Positions 17,625 through 27,678 are shown, counted from the stretch's first letter. The stretch: DNA of 64,000 nt from an uncultured Succinivibrionaceae bacterium (GCA_944393045.1 CALXYT010000001.1:106734-170733), one strand, 5' to 3'. Notes: generated by a model not told the origin, from the letters alone. A program made the numbers and translations.

Positions 17625-18698
17625 ATGGATATTCTAGATTTACTATTGTACGGTGTAAAGAACAATGCATCAGATTTGCACCTTTCAGCAGGTGTTCCAC
17701 CAATGATTCGTGTGGATGGTGATATTCGTCGTTTAAAAACTACTGATAAGCTTTCCATGGAAGTTCGAGATATGGAGCCTTTGGATAAAACCACAATCCA
17801 TAACTTGGTTTATGATATCATGAATGACTATCAGCGTAAGGAATTTGAAGAAAGATTAGAGTGCGACTTCTCATTTGAAGTGCCAAATCTTGCTCGTTTC
17901 CGTGTGAACGTTTTTAATCAAGACCGTGGTATGGGGGTAGTATTTAGAACTATTCCATCAAAGGTTCTTTCATTAGAAGATTTAAATTGCCCAGCAGTAT
18001 TTAAAGAAATTGCTTCTTATCCCAGAGGTCTTGTGTTAGTAACAGGGCCAACAGGTTCTGGTAAATCAACTACCTTAGCAGCTATGGTTGATTATGTAAA
18101 TGAAACTCAGCACAGCCACATTCTTACTATCGAAGATCCTATAGAATTTGTCCATAAGAATAAGAACTGTCTAGTAAATCAGCGTGAAGTGCATCGTGAT
18201 ACATTGTCATTTAGTAATGCGTTACGTAGTGCTCTTCGTGAAGACCCTGATATTATCCTTGTTGGTGAGTTGCGTGACCTTGAAACTATTCGTTTAGCAC
18301 TAACAGCTGCTGAAACAGGTCACTTAGTATTTGGTACATTACATACTAACTCTGCTGCTAAGACTATTGACCGTGTAATCGACGTATTCCCAGGTTCTGA
18401 AAAAGATATGGTTCGTTCAATGCTGTCAGAATCATTACGTGCTGTAATTTCACAGACTCTTCTTAAGAAAAATGGTGGTGGTCGAGTTGCTGCTCATGAA
18501 ATCATGATTGGTATTCCTGCAATACGTAACCTTATTCGTGAAGATAAGATTGCCCAGATGTACTCAATTATTCAGACAGGGGCAAGCCATGGTATGAATA
18601 CTCTTGATGCAGCTCTTAAGACTTTAGTAAGTCGTGGTATTGTAAGTCTAGCTGAAGCTAAAGCTAAGGCTAAAGATCCAAATTCTTTAGTAGGGTAA
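17625..18698 (+). CDS. pilT: Type IV pilus retraction ATPase PilT
   Basis: A 357-residue secretion ATPase. The N-terminal PAS-like domain begins ASDLHLSAGVPPMIRVDGDI; the P-loop is GPTGSGKST, the Asp box TIEDPIEFVH, Walker B-like DPDIILVGELRD, and the His box HLVFGTLHTNSA. PilT hexamers drive pilus retraction for twitching motility. It is followed six bases later by pilU. The start follows AAGGAT. Its presence implies type IV pili elsewhere in the genome. Confidence 0.95.
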   Translation: MDILDLLLYGVKNNASDLHLSAGVPPMIRVDGDIRRLKTTDKLSMEVRDMEPLDKTTIHNLVYDIMNDYQRKEFEERLECDFSFEVPNLARFRVNVFNQDRGMGVVFRTIPSKVLSLEDLNCPAVFKEIASYPRGLVLVTGPTGSGKSTTLAAMVDYVNETQHSHILTIEDPIEFVHKNKNCLVNQREVHRDTLSFSNALRSALREDPDIILVGELRDLETIRLALTAAETGHLVFGTLHTNSAAKTIDRVIDVFPGSEKDMVRSMLSESLRAVISQTLLKKNGGGRVAAHEIMIGIPAIRNLIREDKIAQMYSIIQTGASHGMNTLDAALKTLVSRGIVSLAEAKAKAKDPNSLVG

Positions 18699-18704
18699 TA
18701 AGTT

Positions 18705-19826
18705 ATGTACAATCAGCCATTAAAAATCGATAAATATCTGCAATTTATGAACGATAACAAGGCCTCAGATTTATTCTTAACAGTAGGTCTTGAGCCAGCA
18801 TGTAAGTTGGATGGTCATTTAACTCCAATTGAACCTGGTAAGTTAAATTACGATCAGGTTTATGAGTTTGTAAAAGAGACTATGATTGACCGCCCTGAGT
18901 TATGGCAACAATATAATAAGGATCTTGAAGCAAACTTCGCTATTTATCGTCCTGATATTGGTCGTTATCGTGTAAGCTGTTTCTGGCAGTTGAATAATCC
19001 TGGCGTAGTATTTCGTAGAATTGTAGAAAAGATTCCTACTCCCGAAGAATTACATTTACCACCAACATTTACTAAGTGGGTGTTAGAGGATCGTGGTTTA
19101 TTATTATTCGTAGGTGCTACTGGTGCTGGTAAGTCTACTACTCAGGCTGCAATGATTGGTCATAGAAATATGAACTCTGATGGTCATATTCTAACTATCG
19201 AAGACCCTATCGAATATGTTCACCATCATCAAAGATCGCTTATTACTCAGCGTGAAGTTGGTACCGATACAGAATCATTTGATGCTGCTCTTAAATCAGC
19301 TCTTCGTCAAGCCCCAGATGTAATCTTAATCGGTGAAATTCGTTCCCGTGAAACTATGGAATTTGCGCTAAGCTTTGCGGAAACCGGTCACTTAGTATTA
19401 GCAACACTACATGCTAATAACGCTAACCAGGCTATTGACCGTATTATGCACCTTGTTCCTGAAACCAGTCAAAGACAGATGTTATTTGATCTTTCAGTAA
19501 ACTTAAAGGCTATTATTGCTCAGCAACTTATTGAAACCACTACAGGTGGCAGACGTGCCGCATTTGATATTTTAGTAAATACTCCAACTGTTGCTGACTG
19601 CTTACAAAAAGGTGAGTTATATAAACTTAAGGAAATCATGCAGAAGTCTCCTGAAGCTGGTATGACAACCTTTGATAAGAGCCTCTTCGAACTTTACCAG
19701 CAAGGTATTATCAACTACCATAATGCATTACATTATGCTGATAGTGAAAACGAAGTACGTCTAATGATTAAACTTGCAGGTGGCGTAAAAGAGTCAGATG
19801 AACTTTCAAATGTAATATTTGAATAA
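18705..19826 (+). CDS. pilU: Type IV pilus retraction accessory ATPase PilU
   Basis: A 373-residue PilT paralogue with P-loop GATGAGKST, TIEDPIEYVHHH, APDVILIGEIRS and HLVLATLHANN. PilU assists PilT-dependent retraction and is typically encoded right after it. The spacing is six bases. The C-terminal tail is acidic and longer than in PilT, as in the family. A terminator then the group II intron remnant follow. Confidence 0.94.
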   Translation: MYNQPLKIDKYLQFMNDNKASDLFLTVGLEPACKLDGHLTPIEPGKLNYDQVYEFVKETMIDRPELWQQYNKDLEANFAIYRPDIGRYRVSCFWQLNNPGVVFRRIVEKIPTPEELHLPPTFTKWVLEDRGLLLFVGATGAGKSTTQAAMIGHRNMNSDGHILTIEDPIEYVHHHQRSLITQREVGTDTESFDAALKSALRQAPDVILIGEIRSRETMEFALSFAETGHLVLATLHANNANQAIDRIMHLVPETSQRQMLFDLSVNLKAIIAQQLIETTTGGRRAAFDILVNTPTVADCLQKGELYKLKEIMQKSPEAGMTTFDKSLFELYQQGIINYHNALHYADSENEVRLMIKLAGGVKESDELSNVIFE

Positions 19827-19844
19827 CTGAGATTTTTTCTAAAT

Positions 19845-19872
19845 AAGGCTGCATTTCTATGTGGCCTTTTTT
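19845..19872 (+). terminator. Terminator of pilT-pilU
   Basis: A 10-pair stem with two G-T pairs: AAGGCTGCAT (19845-19854) with ATGTGGCCTT (19859-19868), a four-base loop and a run of six Ts. The group II intron starts one base after it. Confidence 0.8.
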
Positions 19873-19873
19873 A

Positions 19874-21166
19874 GTGCGTATGGCTGACACATTTTCTAGT
19901 GGGAGAAAGTCCCTGGACCGGCGAGCAGTCAGCAAGGTCATAGTCGAAGGCTGGACAATGATACCGTGAGGTATTATTCGGAAGGATCTGGTGTACAGAA
20001 ATTGAATTAGGAATTTTCTGTCTGGTGATTCTGCTATGAAAGAAGCCATAGTAGCTGGGAGTATCAGTGTATGGCCGAAACATTAGACTAGTGAAATGGA
20101 GTAGAACCTGATTTGGCGAATTAAGTAAACCAGAAAACAAAGTACACCTACACTTTGAAGTAATAGTGGACGTATTCGTGGAAATGTTAGAGTTAGGAGG
20201 ATAGTCAAATAGGGATATAGCATAAGAGTAACTTAATGAAAAGGGAATGGTAACGTTTGAGTGTATACTCGAGTATAAAAACATGTATAATTTTGCATAT
20301 CAACCATGTTTGATAGAATGCAGCAAAATGCTATTTTTCAAGTTCTGAAAGAGAAATATGAAGATAAATTCCCGGATAATAGTTTTGGGTTCAGACCTGA
20401 GAGAATTTGTCACAATGCGATAGATAGAGTATTAGAGATCGCAGATGAAGGATAGATCTATGTTATAGATATGGATCTAAGAAAGTTCGGTGATTCACAG
20501 GTTCCTTCTATTTAAGATAATTACCCAATGGAAGGTAATTAAGAATGCAGCAGGTCTTCTACAAGGTAACAATTTCTCCCAAATGTGCGCTGATATCTTA
20601 CTAAATTAACCTTATCAACTGCTCTATAGTAGGGGAATTAGGTTTGTAAGGAATGCAGATGACTGCATGATTTGCATAAGTGAAAGAGCTGTGCATTGAA
20701 TTTCTGAAAGTAAAACTAAGTTTATCGATGGTAAATTGTTTCTGCAGATTACCCACGATAAGACGAAGATAGACAGTTTAGGAATTCCCCTCTCACTAGT
20801 TTCCAGGGGTATCAGACTGCGGTCGGCTGGAAGTATCCGTTTACAAGAAGAGTAGAGGTAAATTGACAAAGGAAATGCGCGAAATTCTTACGAGGAAATG
20901 TCCCGGGGAAAACAAAGCCCCCTGAAGCAATTCAATATCGTTTTAAAGGGGATAACTACTTCAGGCCAGATATTAGTAAATCCCATATGAATAGGGAAGA
21001 TGCATGGATAAGAAGGAGAATGCGCAAAATACTTGTAGTGTCATGGAAAAGAAGCGTAACTATACAGTAAATTACGTTTAATGGAAAAGCCCACTATTAT
21101 GAGGTGGCATGGTGTGGTGGTTTTGTCGAGTGGGGCGAAAGGTTAAAATCTATCCCCATACTCTAC
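19874..21166 (+). mobile_element. Decayed group II intron (about 1.3 kb)
   Basis: The 5' end GTGCG at 19874 is the group II consensus, followed by domain I-like sequence. Near 21085-21124 lies a degenerate domain V-like segment, and 21128-21164 can fold as a domain VI-like hairpin (GAGTGGGG with CCCCATACTC), ending CTAC about 21166. Boundaries are estimates. An eroded reverse transcriptase lies inside. The element is shorter than usual intact ORF-carrying group II introns, in line with internal deletion. Its position immediately after an intrinsic terminator resembles group IIC targeting, though the subgroup is not proven. Confidence 0.85.
20306..21066 (+). pseudogene. Group II intron reverse transcriptase/maturase pseudogene
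   Basis: Reading across frames gives recognisable RT blocks. These are DNSFGFRPERICHNAI, a stop at 20456, VIDMDLRKF, then a degraded GVPQGG-like block (GLLQGNNFSQ), FVRNADDCMI (where YADD is expected) and a C-terminal RRRMRKIL-like maturase segment. At least several stops and shifts interrupt it. Between the DMDL and GLLQG blocks about 45 residues seem to be missing compared with intact relatives. It cannot make an active RT. Confidence 0.85.
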
Positions 21167-21218
21167 TTTAAGTTAAAATTGTGCTAAAATTAAAGAAAAA
21201 ACTTAAGAGGTTTGTGTT

Positions 21219-21398
21219 ATGTATTATATTGATGAAGAAAAGTGCACAGGTTGTGAGGCTTGCATGTGCGTTTGTCCTTGTGGCGCAATCAGAAAAGATG
21301 AAAATACTGGCGTTTGTGTAATTGATACTACAATTTGTGCTGAATGTGGTGCTTGCCAAGATGAGTGTCCTTTTGATGCTATTGAGGAGCGTGATTAA
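21219..21398 (+). CDS. Small 2[4Fe-4S] ferredoxin
   Basis: A 59-residue gene. Two clusters of Cys are complete: CTGCEACMCVCP in the first half and CAECGACQDECP in the second, each C-x2-C-x2-C-x3-CP. These ferredoxins carry low-potential electrons in anaerobic metabolism; the partner is unknown. AGAGG precedes the ATG. It starts 50 bases after the estimated intron end, and a -10-like TAAAAT lies in between, so the promoter's -35 region may be intron sequence. Confidence 0.92.
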   Translation: MYYIDEEKCTGCEACMCVCPCGAIRKDENTGVCVIDTTICAECGACQDECPFDAIEERD

Positions 21399-21446
21399 TA
21401 ATTTACGTCACATATTTCATATAAGTATTTATTGACCAAATCTACT

Positions 21447-22397
21447 ATGAAATTTAGACTGCTACTTATTTTTAGTCTATTTATAAGCTCATTGTTCATA
21501 AATTTAAATTTTGGGGCAATGGGCAATCTTTTTGCAGATAATCTTGCGCAAATTCTTTCTTATCGCTTGCCACATACTTTAGCTACTGCGTTTATTGGCG
21601 CCTTTTTAGGTATTAGTGGTTTAGTATATCAAGCAGTTTTTCGTAATCCCTTAGTTTCACCTGATATTCTAGGGTCAAGTGCAGGAGCCTCCTTAGGAAT
21701 AGTCGTAGCGTTATTTTTTGGGGTAAACGCTTATTTTATTCCTGTTATAGCGTTAATTTTTGGGGTATCTTGTACTTTTTTAGTATTATTATTTGTTAAT
21801 TTAATAGCTCGCCAAAGTATTTTGCTACTAATTATTACTGGTATTTTATTCTCTAGCTTCTTAATGGCATTATTAAACCTGCTTTATTATCTTTTGCCCG
21901 AGCAAAGTGCCATAATTGGCGTACATTATTTTTTAATGGGATCTTTAAGTAATCTTGATAGTCAAGCTCTTTACTTATTATTGCTTTTTGGAGGTATGGG
22001 GCTTATCGGGGTAAGTTTATTAGTTAAATGGTTAGATCTTTTTATTTCTCCCATTGAGATCTTACAAACGCAAGGTTTAAAGGTTAATTTATGGATGGGG
22101 CTTATTATTTTATTTGCTACTATGCTCTCAACTACTACTGTAAGTGTTGCCGGGATAATTGGATGGGTTTCATTGATTATTCCTAATATTGTAAAGATTA
22201 TTTATAAAGCTCCGCACAAAGTGTTATTGCCAGTTGTTGGTTTATCGGGAGGGGCCTTTTTATTATTGACTGATGTTTTAGCAAGAAACATAACTTTTAT
22301 GGAGTTACCAATAGGAGTAATTACAGGTATGACTGGAATTCCTGTGTTTATTGGGATTATGTTATATTTTTTACGCACTCCTGGTAATAGGGTATGA
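21447..22397 (+). CDS. FecCD-type ABC importer permease
   Basis: A membrane protein of about 316 residues from ATG 21447 (a TTG at 21432 would add five). Family motifs are visible: RLPHTLATAFIGAFLGISG, AVFRNPLVSPDILGSSAGAS and GWVSLIIPNIVK. FecCD permeases import iron-siderophores, heme or cobalamin with a periplasmic binding protein; the substrate cannot be told. Its ATPase partner follows with a four-base overlap (ATGA). No binding-protein gene adjoins, so one must lie elsewhere or be shared. Confidence 0.87.
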   Translation: MKFRLLLIFSLFISSLFINLNFGAMGNLFADNLAQILSYRLPHTLATAFIGAFLGISGLVYQAVFRNPLVSPDILGSSAGASLGIVVALFFGVNAYFIPVIALIFGVSCTFLVLLFVNLIARQSILLLIITGILFSSFLMALLNLLYYLLPEQSAIIGVHYFLMGSLSNLDSQALYLLLLFGGMGLIGVSLLVKWLDLFISPIEILQTQGLKVNLWMGLIILFATMLSTTTVSVAGIIGWVSLIIPNIVKIIYKAPHKVLLPVVGLSGGAFLLLTDVLARNITFMELPIGVITGMTGIPVFIGIMLYFLRTPGNRV

Positions 22398-23161
22398 TAC
22401 TTTTAGAAAATATTCAATTACCTAATAAGGTATTAGTAGATTTAACGTTAGAGCCAAATAATCATTATGTGATAATTGGTAAGAATGGTGCAGGCAAATC
22501 CACTTTATTAAAAGTATTAGCAAACTTACTTAAACCATTAAAAGGTGAGCTTTTAGTTGATAATATTCTTTTAAATAAATTACCTCCTTTAAAGCGCAAT
22601 AAGCTTATTTCCTACATGCCCCAAAACTTCTTGCCTCAAGGTTTTATGACGGTACAAGATTTTATTTTAATTGGGGCAATTAAACCTAGTCACAAGTTTT
22701 TTATTCGCCATTCGAAAGATGATTATCAATTAGCACAAAAGCTCCTAGAACGCTTGCATATAGCAAATCTTGTTACTAAAGATATATCCAAACTTAGTGG
22801 TGGAGAATTAACATTAGTTTCTTTTGCTAGGGTGCTAATGCAAAGGGCGTTATTCTTATTACTAGATGAGGTTGAGGCAGGGCTTGATTATAAGTATTTA
22901 AGTATATACCACTCTGTAATAAAGGAACTAATAACTAAGCATGGAGTAATAGAGGTTTCTCATAATCCGTATTATTATTTAAACCTTCCTGAAAATACTA
23001 AGATTTTAGCGATTTGCAATAACAAGATTGCTCTTTATAATAATAGTGATCTTTCCTCAGAGCTACTTTCTAGTATTTATGAGGCGCAAATTGAGATAGT
23101 AGAGCTTAATGGTATGCGCATACCAATTTTTCAGGATAATTATACTTATAACTTTAAGTAA
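22394..23161 (+). CDS. ABC importer ATPase, FecE/BtuD type
   Basis: A 255-residue ATPase. The Walker A is GKNGAGKST (about 33-41), the Q-loop is SYMPQNFLPQG, the signature is KLSGGELTLVSFARVL and Walker B ends LFLLLDEVEAGLD. The atypical signature GGELTL replaces the usual GGE(x)QR, which is worth noting. It overlaps the permease by four bases, indicating coupled translation. It supplies energy to the FecCD-type permease. Confidence 0.87.
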   Translation: MILLENIQLPNKVLVDLTLEPNNHYVIIGKNGAGKSTLLKVLANLLKPLKGELLVDNILLNKLPPLKRNKLISYMPQNFLPQGFMTVQDFILIGAIKPSHKFFIRHSKDDYQLAQKLLERLHIANLVTKDISKLSGGELTLVSFARVLMQRALFLLLDEVEAGLDYKYLSIYHSVIKELITKHGVIEVSHNPYYYLNLPENTKILAICNNKIALYNNSDLSSELLSSIYEAQIEIVELNGMRIPIFQDNYTYNFK

Positions 23162-23180
23162 TATTATGTTTCTTAAAATA

Positions 23181-23212
23181 ATAAAACGATTCTTTCATAA
23201 GAACCGTTTTAT
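23181..23212. terminator. Bidirectional terminator between the ABC genes and nadB
   Basis: The palindrome with arms ATAAAACG and CGTTTTAT, extended by TTCTT/AAGAA around a TCAT loop, lies between the convergent ATPase and nadB. A T-rich tail is present on the minus strand. Confidence 0.6.
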
Positions 23213-23259
23213 CTGAGTTTTTACAATTTTATAAAAAACTTAAAGTTTTCTTTCTGCTA

Positions 23260-24891
23260 CTAGTCAAAATCTCTATCAGTAGGAGATAAGATAGTAGGTT
23301 TTGGGTTAGTAGGTTGGTTTAAATGATCAAGATTGTAATGAAGGCCTACTGAGTCTTTACGAGCCATGGCACTACGTACAATAAGTTCTGCAACTTGTAA
23401 AAGGTTGCGTAGTTCAAGTAAGTTACTAGTAACTCTAAAGTTTGAGTAGAACTCCGATACTTCTTTCTTTAATAACTTAATTCTGTGCATAGCACGTTCA
23501 AGTCTTTTATCAGTTCTAACGATACCTACATAGTCCCACATAGTAAGACGTAGTTCATGCCAGTTATGCTGAATAATAACTTCTTCATCAGCATCAGTTA
23601 CTAATGATTCATCCCAATCAGGAATTTCTGGGGTCTCAATTGCTAATGGTAAACGAGCAAGGATATCTTTAGCAGCTTGCTGACCGTAAACAATACACTC
23701 TAAAAGGCTATTTGAGGCTAAGCGATTAGCACCATGGAGTCCTGAATAAGAAACCTCACCAATAGCATAAAGTGATTCAACATCAGTTCTACCTCTACGG
23801 TCAATCATAATACCACCACAGGTAAAATGAGCTGCAGGAACAATTGGGATAGGCTGTTTGGTAATATCTATGCCAACTTGTAAGCAACGTTCGTAAATGG
23901 TAGGGAAGTGCTTTTTAATAAACTCAGGAGTTTTATGGCTAATATCAAGATACATGCAATCAACACCGAGCTTTTTCATCTCATGGTCAATAGCACGAGC
24001 TACAACATCACGTGGTGCAAGTTCACCACGTTCGTCATAGTCAGGCATAAAACGAGTACCGTCAGGACGCTTTAAAAGAGCACCCTCACCACGAAGAGCC
24101 TCAGTTAAGAGGAAGTTTCTATCGTTTTGGTTATAAAGAGTTGTTGGATGGAATTGATTAAATTCCATATTCGCAACACGGCATCCAGCACGCCAAGCAA
24201 TAGCAATACCGTCACCAGAACTTATCTCAGGATTACAGGTATATTGGTAAACCTTTGAGGCACCACCAGTACATAAAGCCACAAATTTAGCCTTTATGGT
24301 TTCAACTTGATGGGTTGTTGCATTAAAAACATAAGCACCAACTACACGATTGCCTGCTAAACCAAGTTTTTTAGTGGTAACTACATCGATAGCATTGTAG
24401 TTAGTTAACATGGTGATATTTGGGTTATTTAACACTTTTTGATCAAGTGTTTCTTGAATAGTATGTCCTGTATGGTCAGCTGCGTGGAATATTCTACGAT
24501 GAGAGTGACCACCTTCGCGGTGTAGATGATATGGTGATTGTTCTTCAACTATTTCATCTTCTCTTTTATCAAAAGGTACGCCTTGTTCAATAAGCCATTG
24601 GATACTGTCATGAGCATTACAAAGGGTAAATTCAACCGCTACTGGATCACATAAACCAGCACCTGCGATTTTAGTATCTTCAATATGTTCTTCAACACTA
24701 TCATGGTCATCGGCAGTATTATACACTGCAGCAATACCACCTTGTGCATAATTTGTGGAACCTGCACTGATTTGAGCTTTTGATAAGACGATAACTTTTG
24801 CTTTATTAGCAAGACATAGAGCTAATGATAAACCAGCAGCACCACTACCGATGATAAGGACATCGGTTTCATGAGATTTTACATCATTCAT
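23260..24891 (-). CDS. nadB: L-aspartate oxidase
   Basis: A 543-residue flavoprotein, close to the E. coli length. The FAD-binding start is [56 protein letters not shown] and the HFTCGGI segment are characteristic. It oxidises aspartate to iminoaspartate for NAD synthesis, using oxygen or fumarate. In E. coli nadB lies next to rpoE; here ribA and a membrane protein stand between them. The minus-strand ribA terminator precedes it. Confidence 0.96.
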   Translation of the reverse strand: MNDVKSHETDVLIIGSGAAGLSLALCLANKAKVIVLSKAQISAGSTNYAQGGIAAVYNTADDHDSVEEHIEDTKIAGAGLCDPVAVEFTLCNAHDSIQWLIEQGVPFDKREDEIVEEQSPYHLHREGGHSHRRIFHAADHTGHTIQETLDQKVLNNPNITMLTNYNAIDVVTTKKLGLAGNRVVGAYVFNATTHQVETIKAKFVALCTGGASKVYQYTCNPEISSGDGIAIAWRAGCRVANMEFNQFHPTTLYNQNDRNFLLTEALRGEGALLKRPDGTRFMPDYDERGELAPRDVVARAIDHEMKKLGVDCMYLDISHKTPEFIKKHFPTIYERCLQVGIDITKQPIPIVPAAHFTCGGIMIDRRGRTDVESLYAIGEVSYSGLHGANRLASNSLLECIVYGQQAAKDILARLPLAIETPEIPDWDESLVTDADEEVIIQHNWHELRLTMWDYVGIVRTDKRLERAMHRIKLLKKEVSEFYSNFRVTSNLLELRNLLQVAELIVRSAMARKDSVGLHYNLDHLNQPTNPKPTILSPTDRDFD

Positions 24892-24923
24892 TTATATATC
24901 CCTTGTGTTACCCTAATTAATGC

Positions 24924-24960
24924 AAAAAAGGTCATAGTTATAAGATATATGACCTTTTTA
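24924..24960 (-). terminator. Terminator between ribA and nadB
   Basis: AAAAAGGTCATA (24925-24936) and TATGACCTTTTT (24948-24959) form a perfect 12-base stem, followed by Ts on the minus strand. It ends the ribA message before nadB. Confidence 0.82.
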
Positions 24961-24970
24961 TCTTTCATCG

Positions 24971-25606
24971 TTAATCTTCTTGGTGAGACAATAAATGTCC
25001 CATACGATATTCTTTAGTATTTAAGTATCCATTGTTATATTTATTACGACCAACTTCAATTGGAATGCGTTCAACAACTTTGATATTGTATTTGCTTATT
25101 TCAGCTATTTTATCAGGGTTATTAGTCATAAGTTTAATAGATTTAACGCCCAGTAAACTGAACATTTCTGCACATATATTATAATGGCGCGCATCAGCAG
25201 GGAAGCCAAGTTTAATATTGGCATCTACTGTATCAAGTCCAGCATCTTGGAGGTGATAAGCTTTAATTTTATTAAATAACCCTATACCTCGACCTTCTTG
25301 TCTTACATAAAGAAGTACGCCTCTTTTTTCTTGTGCAATCTGACGCATAGCTGCCTCAAGTTGAAAGCCACAATCGCATTTTAAGCTAAAAAGAGTGTCA
25401 CCAGTAAGGCATTCGGAATGGATGCGTGCTAATACAGGATCGTCAGTGGTGATATCTCCCATATATATAGCAGCATGCTCACGATTAAGATTATCCTTAA
25501 AGGAGATAATTTTAAAAATCCCGAAAGGTGTAGGTAAGTTAGCACTATCACTTTGTGCAATGATTTTTGTAATATTGTTATCTAAATTATCCATAATTAT
25601 ATGCAT
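24971..25606 (-). CDS. ribA: GTP cyclohydrolase II
   Basis: Up to 211 residues; the ATG at 25594 (four codons in) is an equally possible start. The zinc site HSECLTGDTLFSLKCDCG is intact, as are RQEGRGIGLFNKI and DANIKLGFPADAR. The enzyme opens GTP to 2,5-diamino-6-ribosylamino-pyrimidinone phosphate, first in riboflavin synthesis. The C-terminus (YLNTKEYRMGHLL) matches E. coli RibA. It stands alone, not fused to ribB. I see no FMN riboswitch upstream. Confidence 0.95.
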   Translation of the reverse strand: MHIIMDNLDNNITKIIAQSDSANLPTPFGIFKIISFKDNLNREHAAIYMGDITTDDPVLARIHSECLTGDTLFSLKCDCGFQLEAAMRQIAQEKRGVLLYVRQEGRGIGLFNKIKAYHLQDAGLDTVDANIKLGFPADARHYNICAEMFSLLGVKSIKLMTNNPDKIAEISKYNIKVVERIPIEVGRNKYNNGYLNTKEYRMGHLLSHQED

Positions 25607-25783
25607 TTCTAAAAACTGTGATCATTATTGCATAAAGTGGGGATTCTTTCAAACAAAGTAGAAAAAATAACCATAAAGATAAGTACTTTTTATGTTAATG
25701 TTTATAAAGCATGTAATAACATAAATTTCTTTTACCCAAGAAAAGTTAAATATTAGTAATAATCTTGAGCATGAAAACACAGT

Positions 25784-27505
25784 TTATAGCTTCTCGTTAC
25801 TTTGTTTGCTACTTCCTTGTAAAAGTTTAAAACGTTTATCGTAATACTCTACTTTTTTAGCAAAATCTAATTTTGTAGGATCGGCAAATTGTTTTGCGTT
25901 TTGCCAATTGTTTAATTGTTCATACGCTTCTTTTAGAACACGGTAGATTTCAGGAGTAGTGCTATATTTGGCATCTTGTTCTAAAGTTTCAGTTGCCTCA
26001 AGAAGCAGTAATGGAATATTAGCGTTAAGTGCTTGTTTTAAGGTTTCAAGATCAATGTTTTCACGGGTTTGCTTAAAATTCACATAAGGGTTAAGTAATT
26101 GTTTTTGGATTTGGTAATAACTTAAATTTTCATTAGTAAGAGTATGGTAATTTTTTAGTGAAATAATAGCGGTAATAGCATAAGTTATCCCACCTACAAG
26201 GATAATGGTAGCGCACACCATTGGAACCGTGGTTGAGCGAGTTGAGCTTTGTGGTAAATTAGTATTATCATGGGTGCAGCAAAAATATGCTATGATACTA
26301 AGTAAAAGTATATAGTTAAAGTTATTAGGGAAAGGATTTTCATTAGTAGCAATAACTAAAATGGGTAAGAAAATAGTAATTAACGAAATGCTATTAAAAA
26401 GCGAGCGATGAGTTCTTACGCAAAGTCTTATTAGAGTTAAGAGGATTACCAATAAACTACAAATACCAAATACCCCAGCCTCGGAGATAGCTACAAATAT
26501 TATGTTATAACCTTGAGGATTAAAAGTTAAGGCAGTAATGTTATTATCTATTTGAGCATCTAATAAGGTACGTTCAAAGGTTCCAAAACCTTTACCTAAA
26601 AAGAGGTTTTCTTTAAAACTATTGATAGCTGCCTTAAGAGTTAAATTATTATGTTCCTCAGAACTACAAATATAGCTTAGATTATCTAAAGTTACTGGTA
26701 ACTCTCTATCGTAGATAGAACAATCGGAAATAAAATAAGCACCTAAATAAAGCGAATATACAATACCAATAAGAAGTAAAAAAGTATAAGAGAGTTTTTT
26801 TAATGGACTATATACTAAATAAAGCACGCAATATATTAAGTGAATAACCACAATAAGACCTATGGCAATCATGCTTTGAGAAAGATAGGCAAGGGTGGTT
26901 ACAATTAAAAAAACTACAATGTTAATAAGAGTCTTATAAATTTTATTAATGCTACTATTGGTAAATAAGTAAAGCATTATGGCATAAGAGATACATACAT
27001 AAGTATTAAGTAGTGAAAGGCTAGTAAAAGTCCCAAAAGCAAAATTACGGTTTTGAATGTCTACCCCACATTGGGAGATTATAGCTAGTATAGCCTCGAT
27101 AATCCCTGAAAAGGCAATTAGTTTTAGGAGATTGCGTCTAGTTTCATTAGATAAAGAGAACTGTAAAAGAGCAAAAAATATTAAGCCCCCGCCTGCAATT
27201 GCAAAAAGAGGGTCAATAAAAATATTATTATCTCTTATAGCATGAAATAGGGCCGGAACTAACATAAGAATAAAGGCAGCTGTCATTGCCCAAGAGGTTA
27301 AGGATTTAGTAACAGATTTGGTTAAGGTAATATTTATGAGGCCTAAAAATATTACAATAGAGGCATAAATTAAGGTAATTAAATTACTTGGTAAAGCCCA
27401 ACCAGGAAGCTTTAATTCCTGAGTGGCAACTGGGATATGCATAAAGATTAGAAAATAAAGAACGCTAAAGAAAATAAATAAAAAATTTATAATTTTTGCT
27501 GACAT
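25784..27505 (-). CDS. O-antigen ligase/polymerase-like (Wzy_C) membrane protein
   Basis: A 573-residue protein with roughly ten or more membrane segments in the first 440 residues and a soluble Gln/Asn/Leu-rich C-terminal region. FGTFTSLSLLNTYV and GKGFGTFERTLLDAQ recall the Wzy_C/PglL group, whose members join glycans to lipid A or to proteins. The segment where relatives have HPHN reads NPQGYN, so the family His is not obvious. The role is therefore uncertain: ligase, polymerase or an inactive relative. It is on the minus strand upstream of ribA. Confidence 0.65.
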   Translation of the reverse strand: MSAKIINFLFIFFSVLYFLIFMHIPVATQELKLPGWALPSNLITLIYASIVIFLGLINITLTKSVTKSLTSWAMTAAFILMLVPALFHAIRDNNIFIDPLFAIAGGGLIFFALLQFSLSNETRRNLLKLIAFSGIIEAILAIISQCGVDIQNRNFAFGTFTSLSLLNTYVCISYAIMLYLFTNSSINKIYKTLINIVVFLIVTTLAYLSQSMIAIGLIVVIHLIYCVLYLVYSPLKKLSYTFLLLIGIVYSLYLGAYFISDCSIYDRELPVTLDNLSYICSSEEHNNLTLKAAINSFKENLFLGKGFGTFERTLLDAQIDNNITALTFNPQGYNIIFVAISEAGVFGICSLLVILLTLIRLCVRTHRSLFNSISLITIFLPILVIATNENPFPNNFNYILLLSIIAYFCCTHDNTNLPQSSTRSTTVPMVCATIILVGGITYAITAIISLKNYHTLTNENLSYYQIQKQLLNPYVNFKQTRENIDLETLKQALNANIPLLLLEATETLEQDAKYSTTPEIYRVLKEAYEQLNNWQNAKQFADPTKLDFAKKVEYYDKRFKLLQGSSKQSNEKL

Positions 27506-27678
27506 ACAATCACCAAATAATCCATTATCCTAAAAGTAATTATTGCCTATTTAAATACTTAACATAACTATTATCAGAAACAATAGGTATAAATACTGTG
27601 CAATTTGTTAATATGTGTTAAAATATTTGAAGTGTGTCATTTTATCGCAAAGAAAGAGATTATTTTTTTACGAAAAAT

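Noticed and set aside
17590..17703. Upstream extension of YggS
   Set aside because: It would overlap the pilT start on the other strand and lacks similarity to the family; the ATG at 17589 fits.
19768..20284. Minus-strand open frames in the intron region
   Set aside because: They fall in ribozyme-like domains of the intron, have no ribosome site or family sense and are explained by the structured RNA.
20624..20869. Minus-strand 81-codon frame
   Set aside because: It lies antisense to the reverse transcriptase remnant (NADD block) and is a shadow.
21168..21359. Minus-strand frame opposite the ferredoxin
   Set aside because: The plus strand encodes two perfect Cys clusters; the minus frame is a shadow rich in Thr/Asn.
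25607..25783. FMN riboswitch upstream of ribA
   Set aside because: The characteristic AGGGGCAGGGTG-like motifs are absent in the minus-strand leader.
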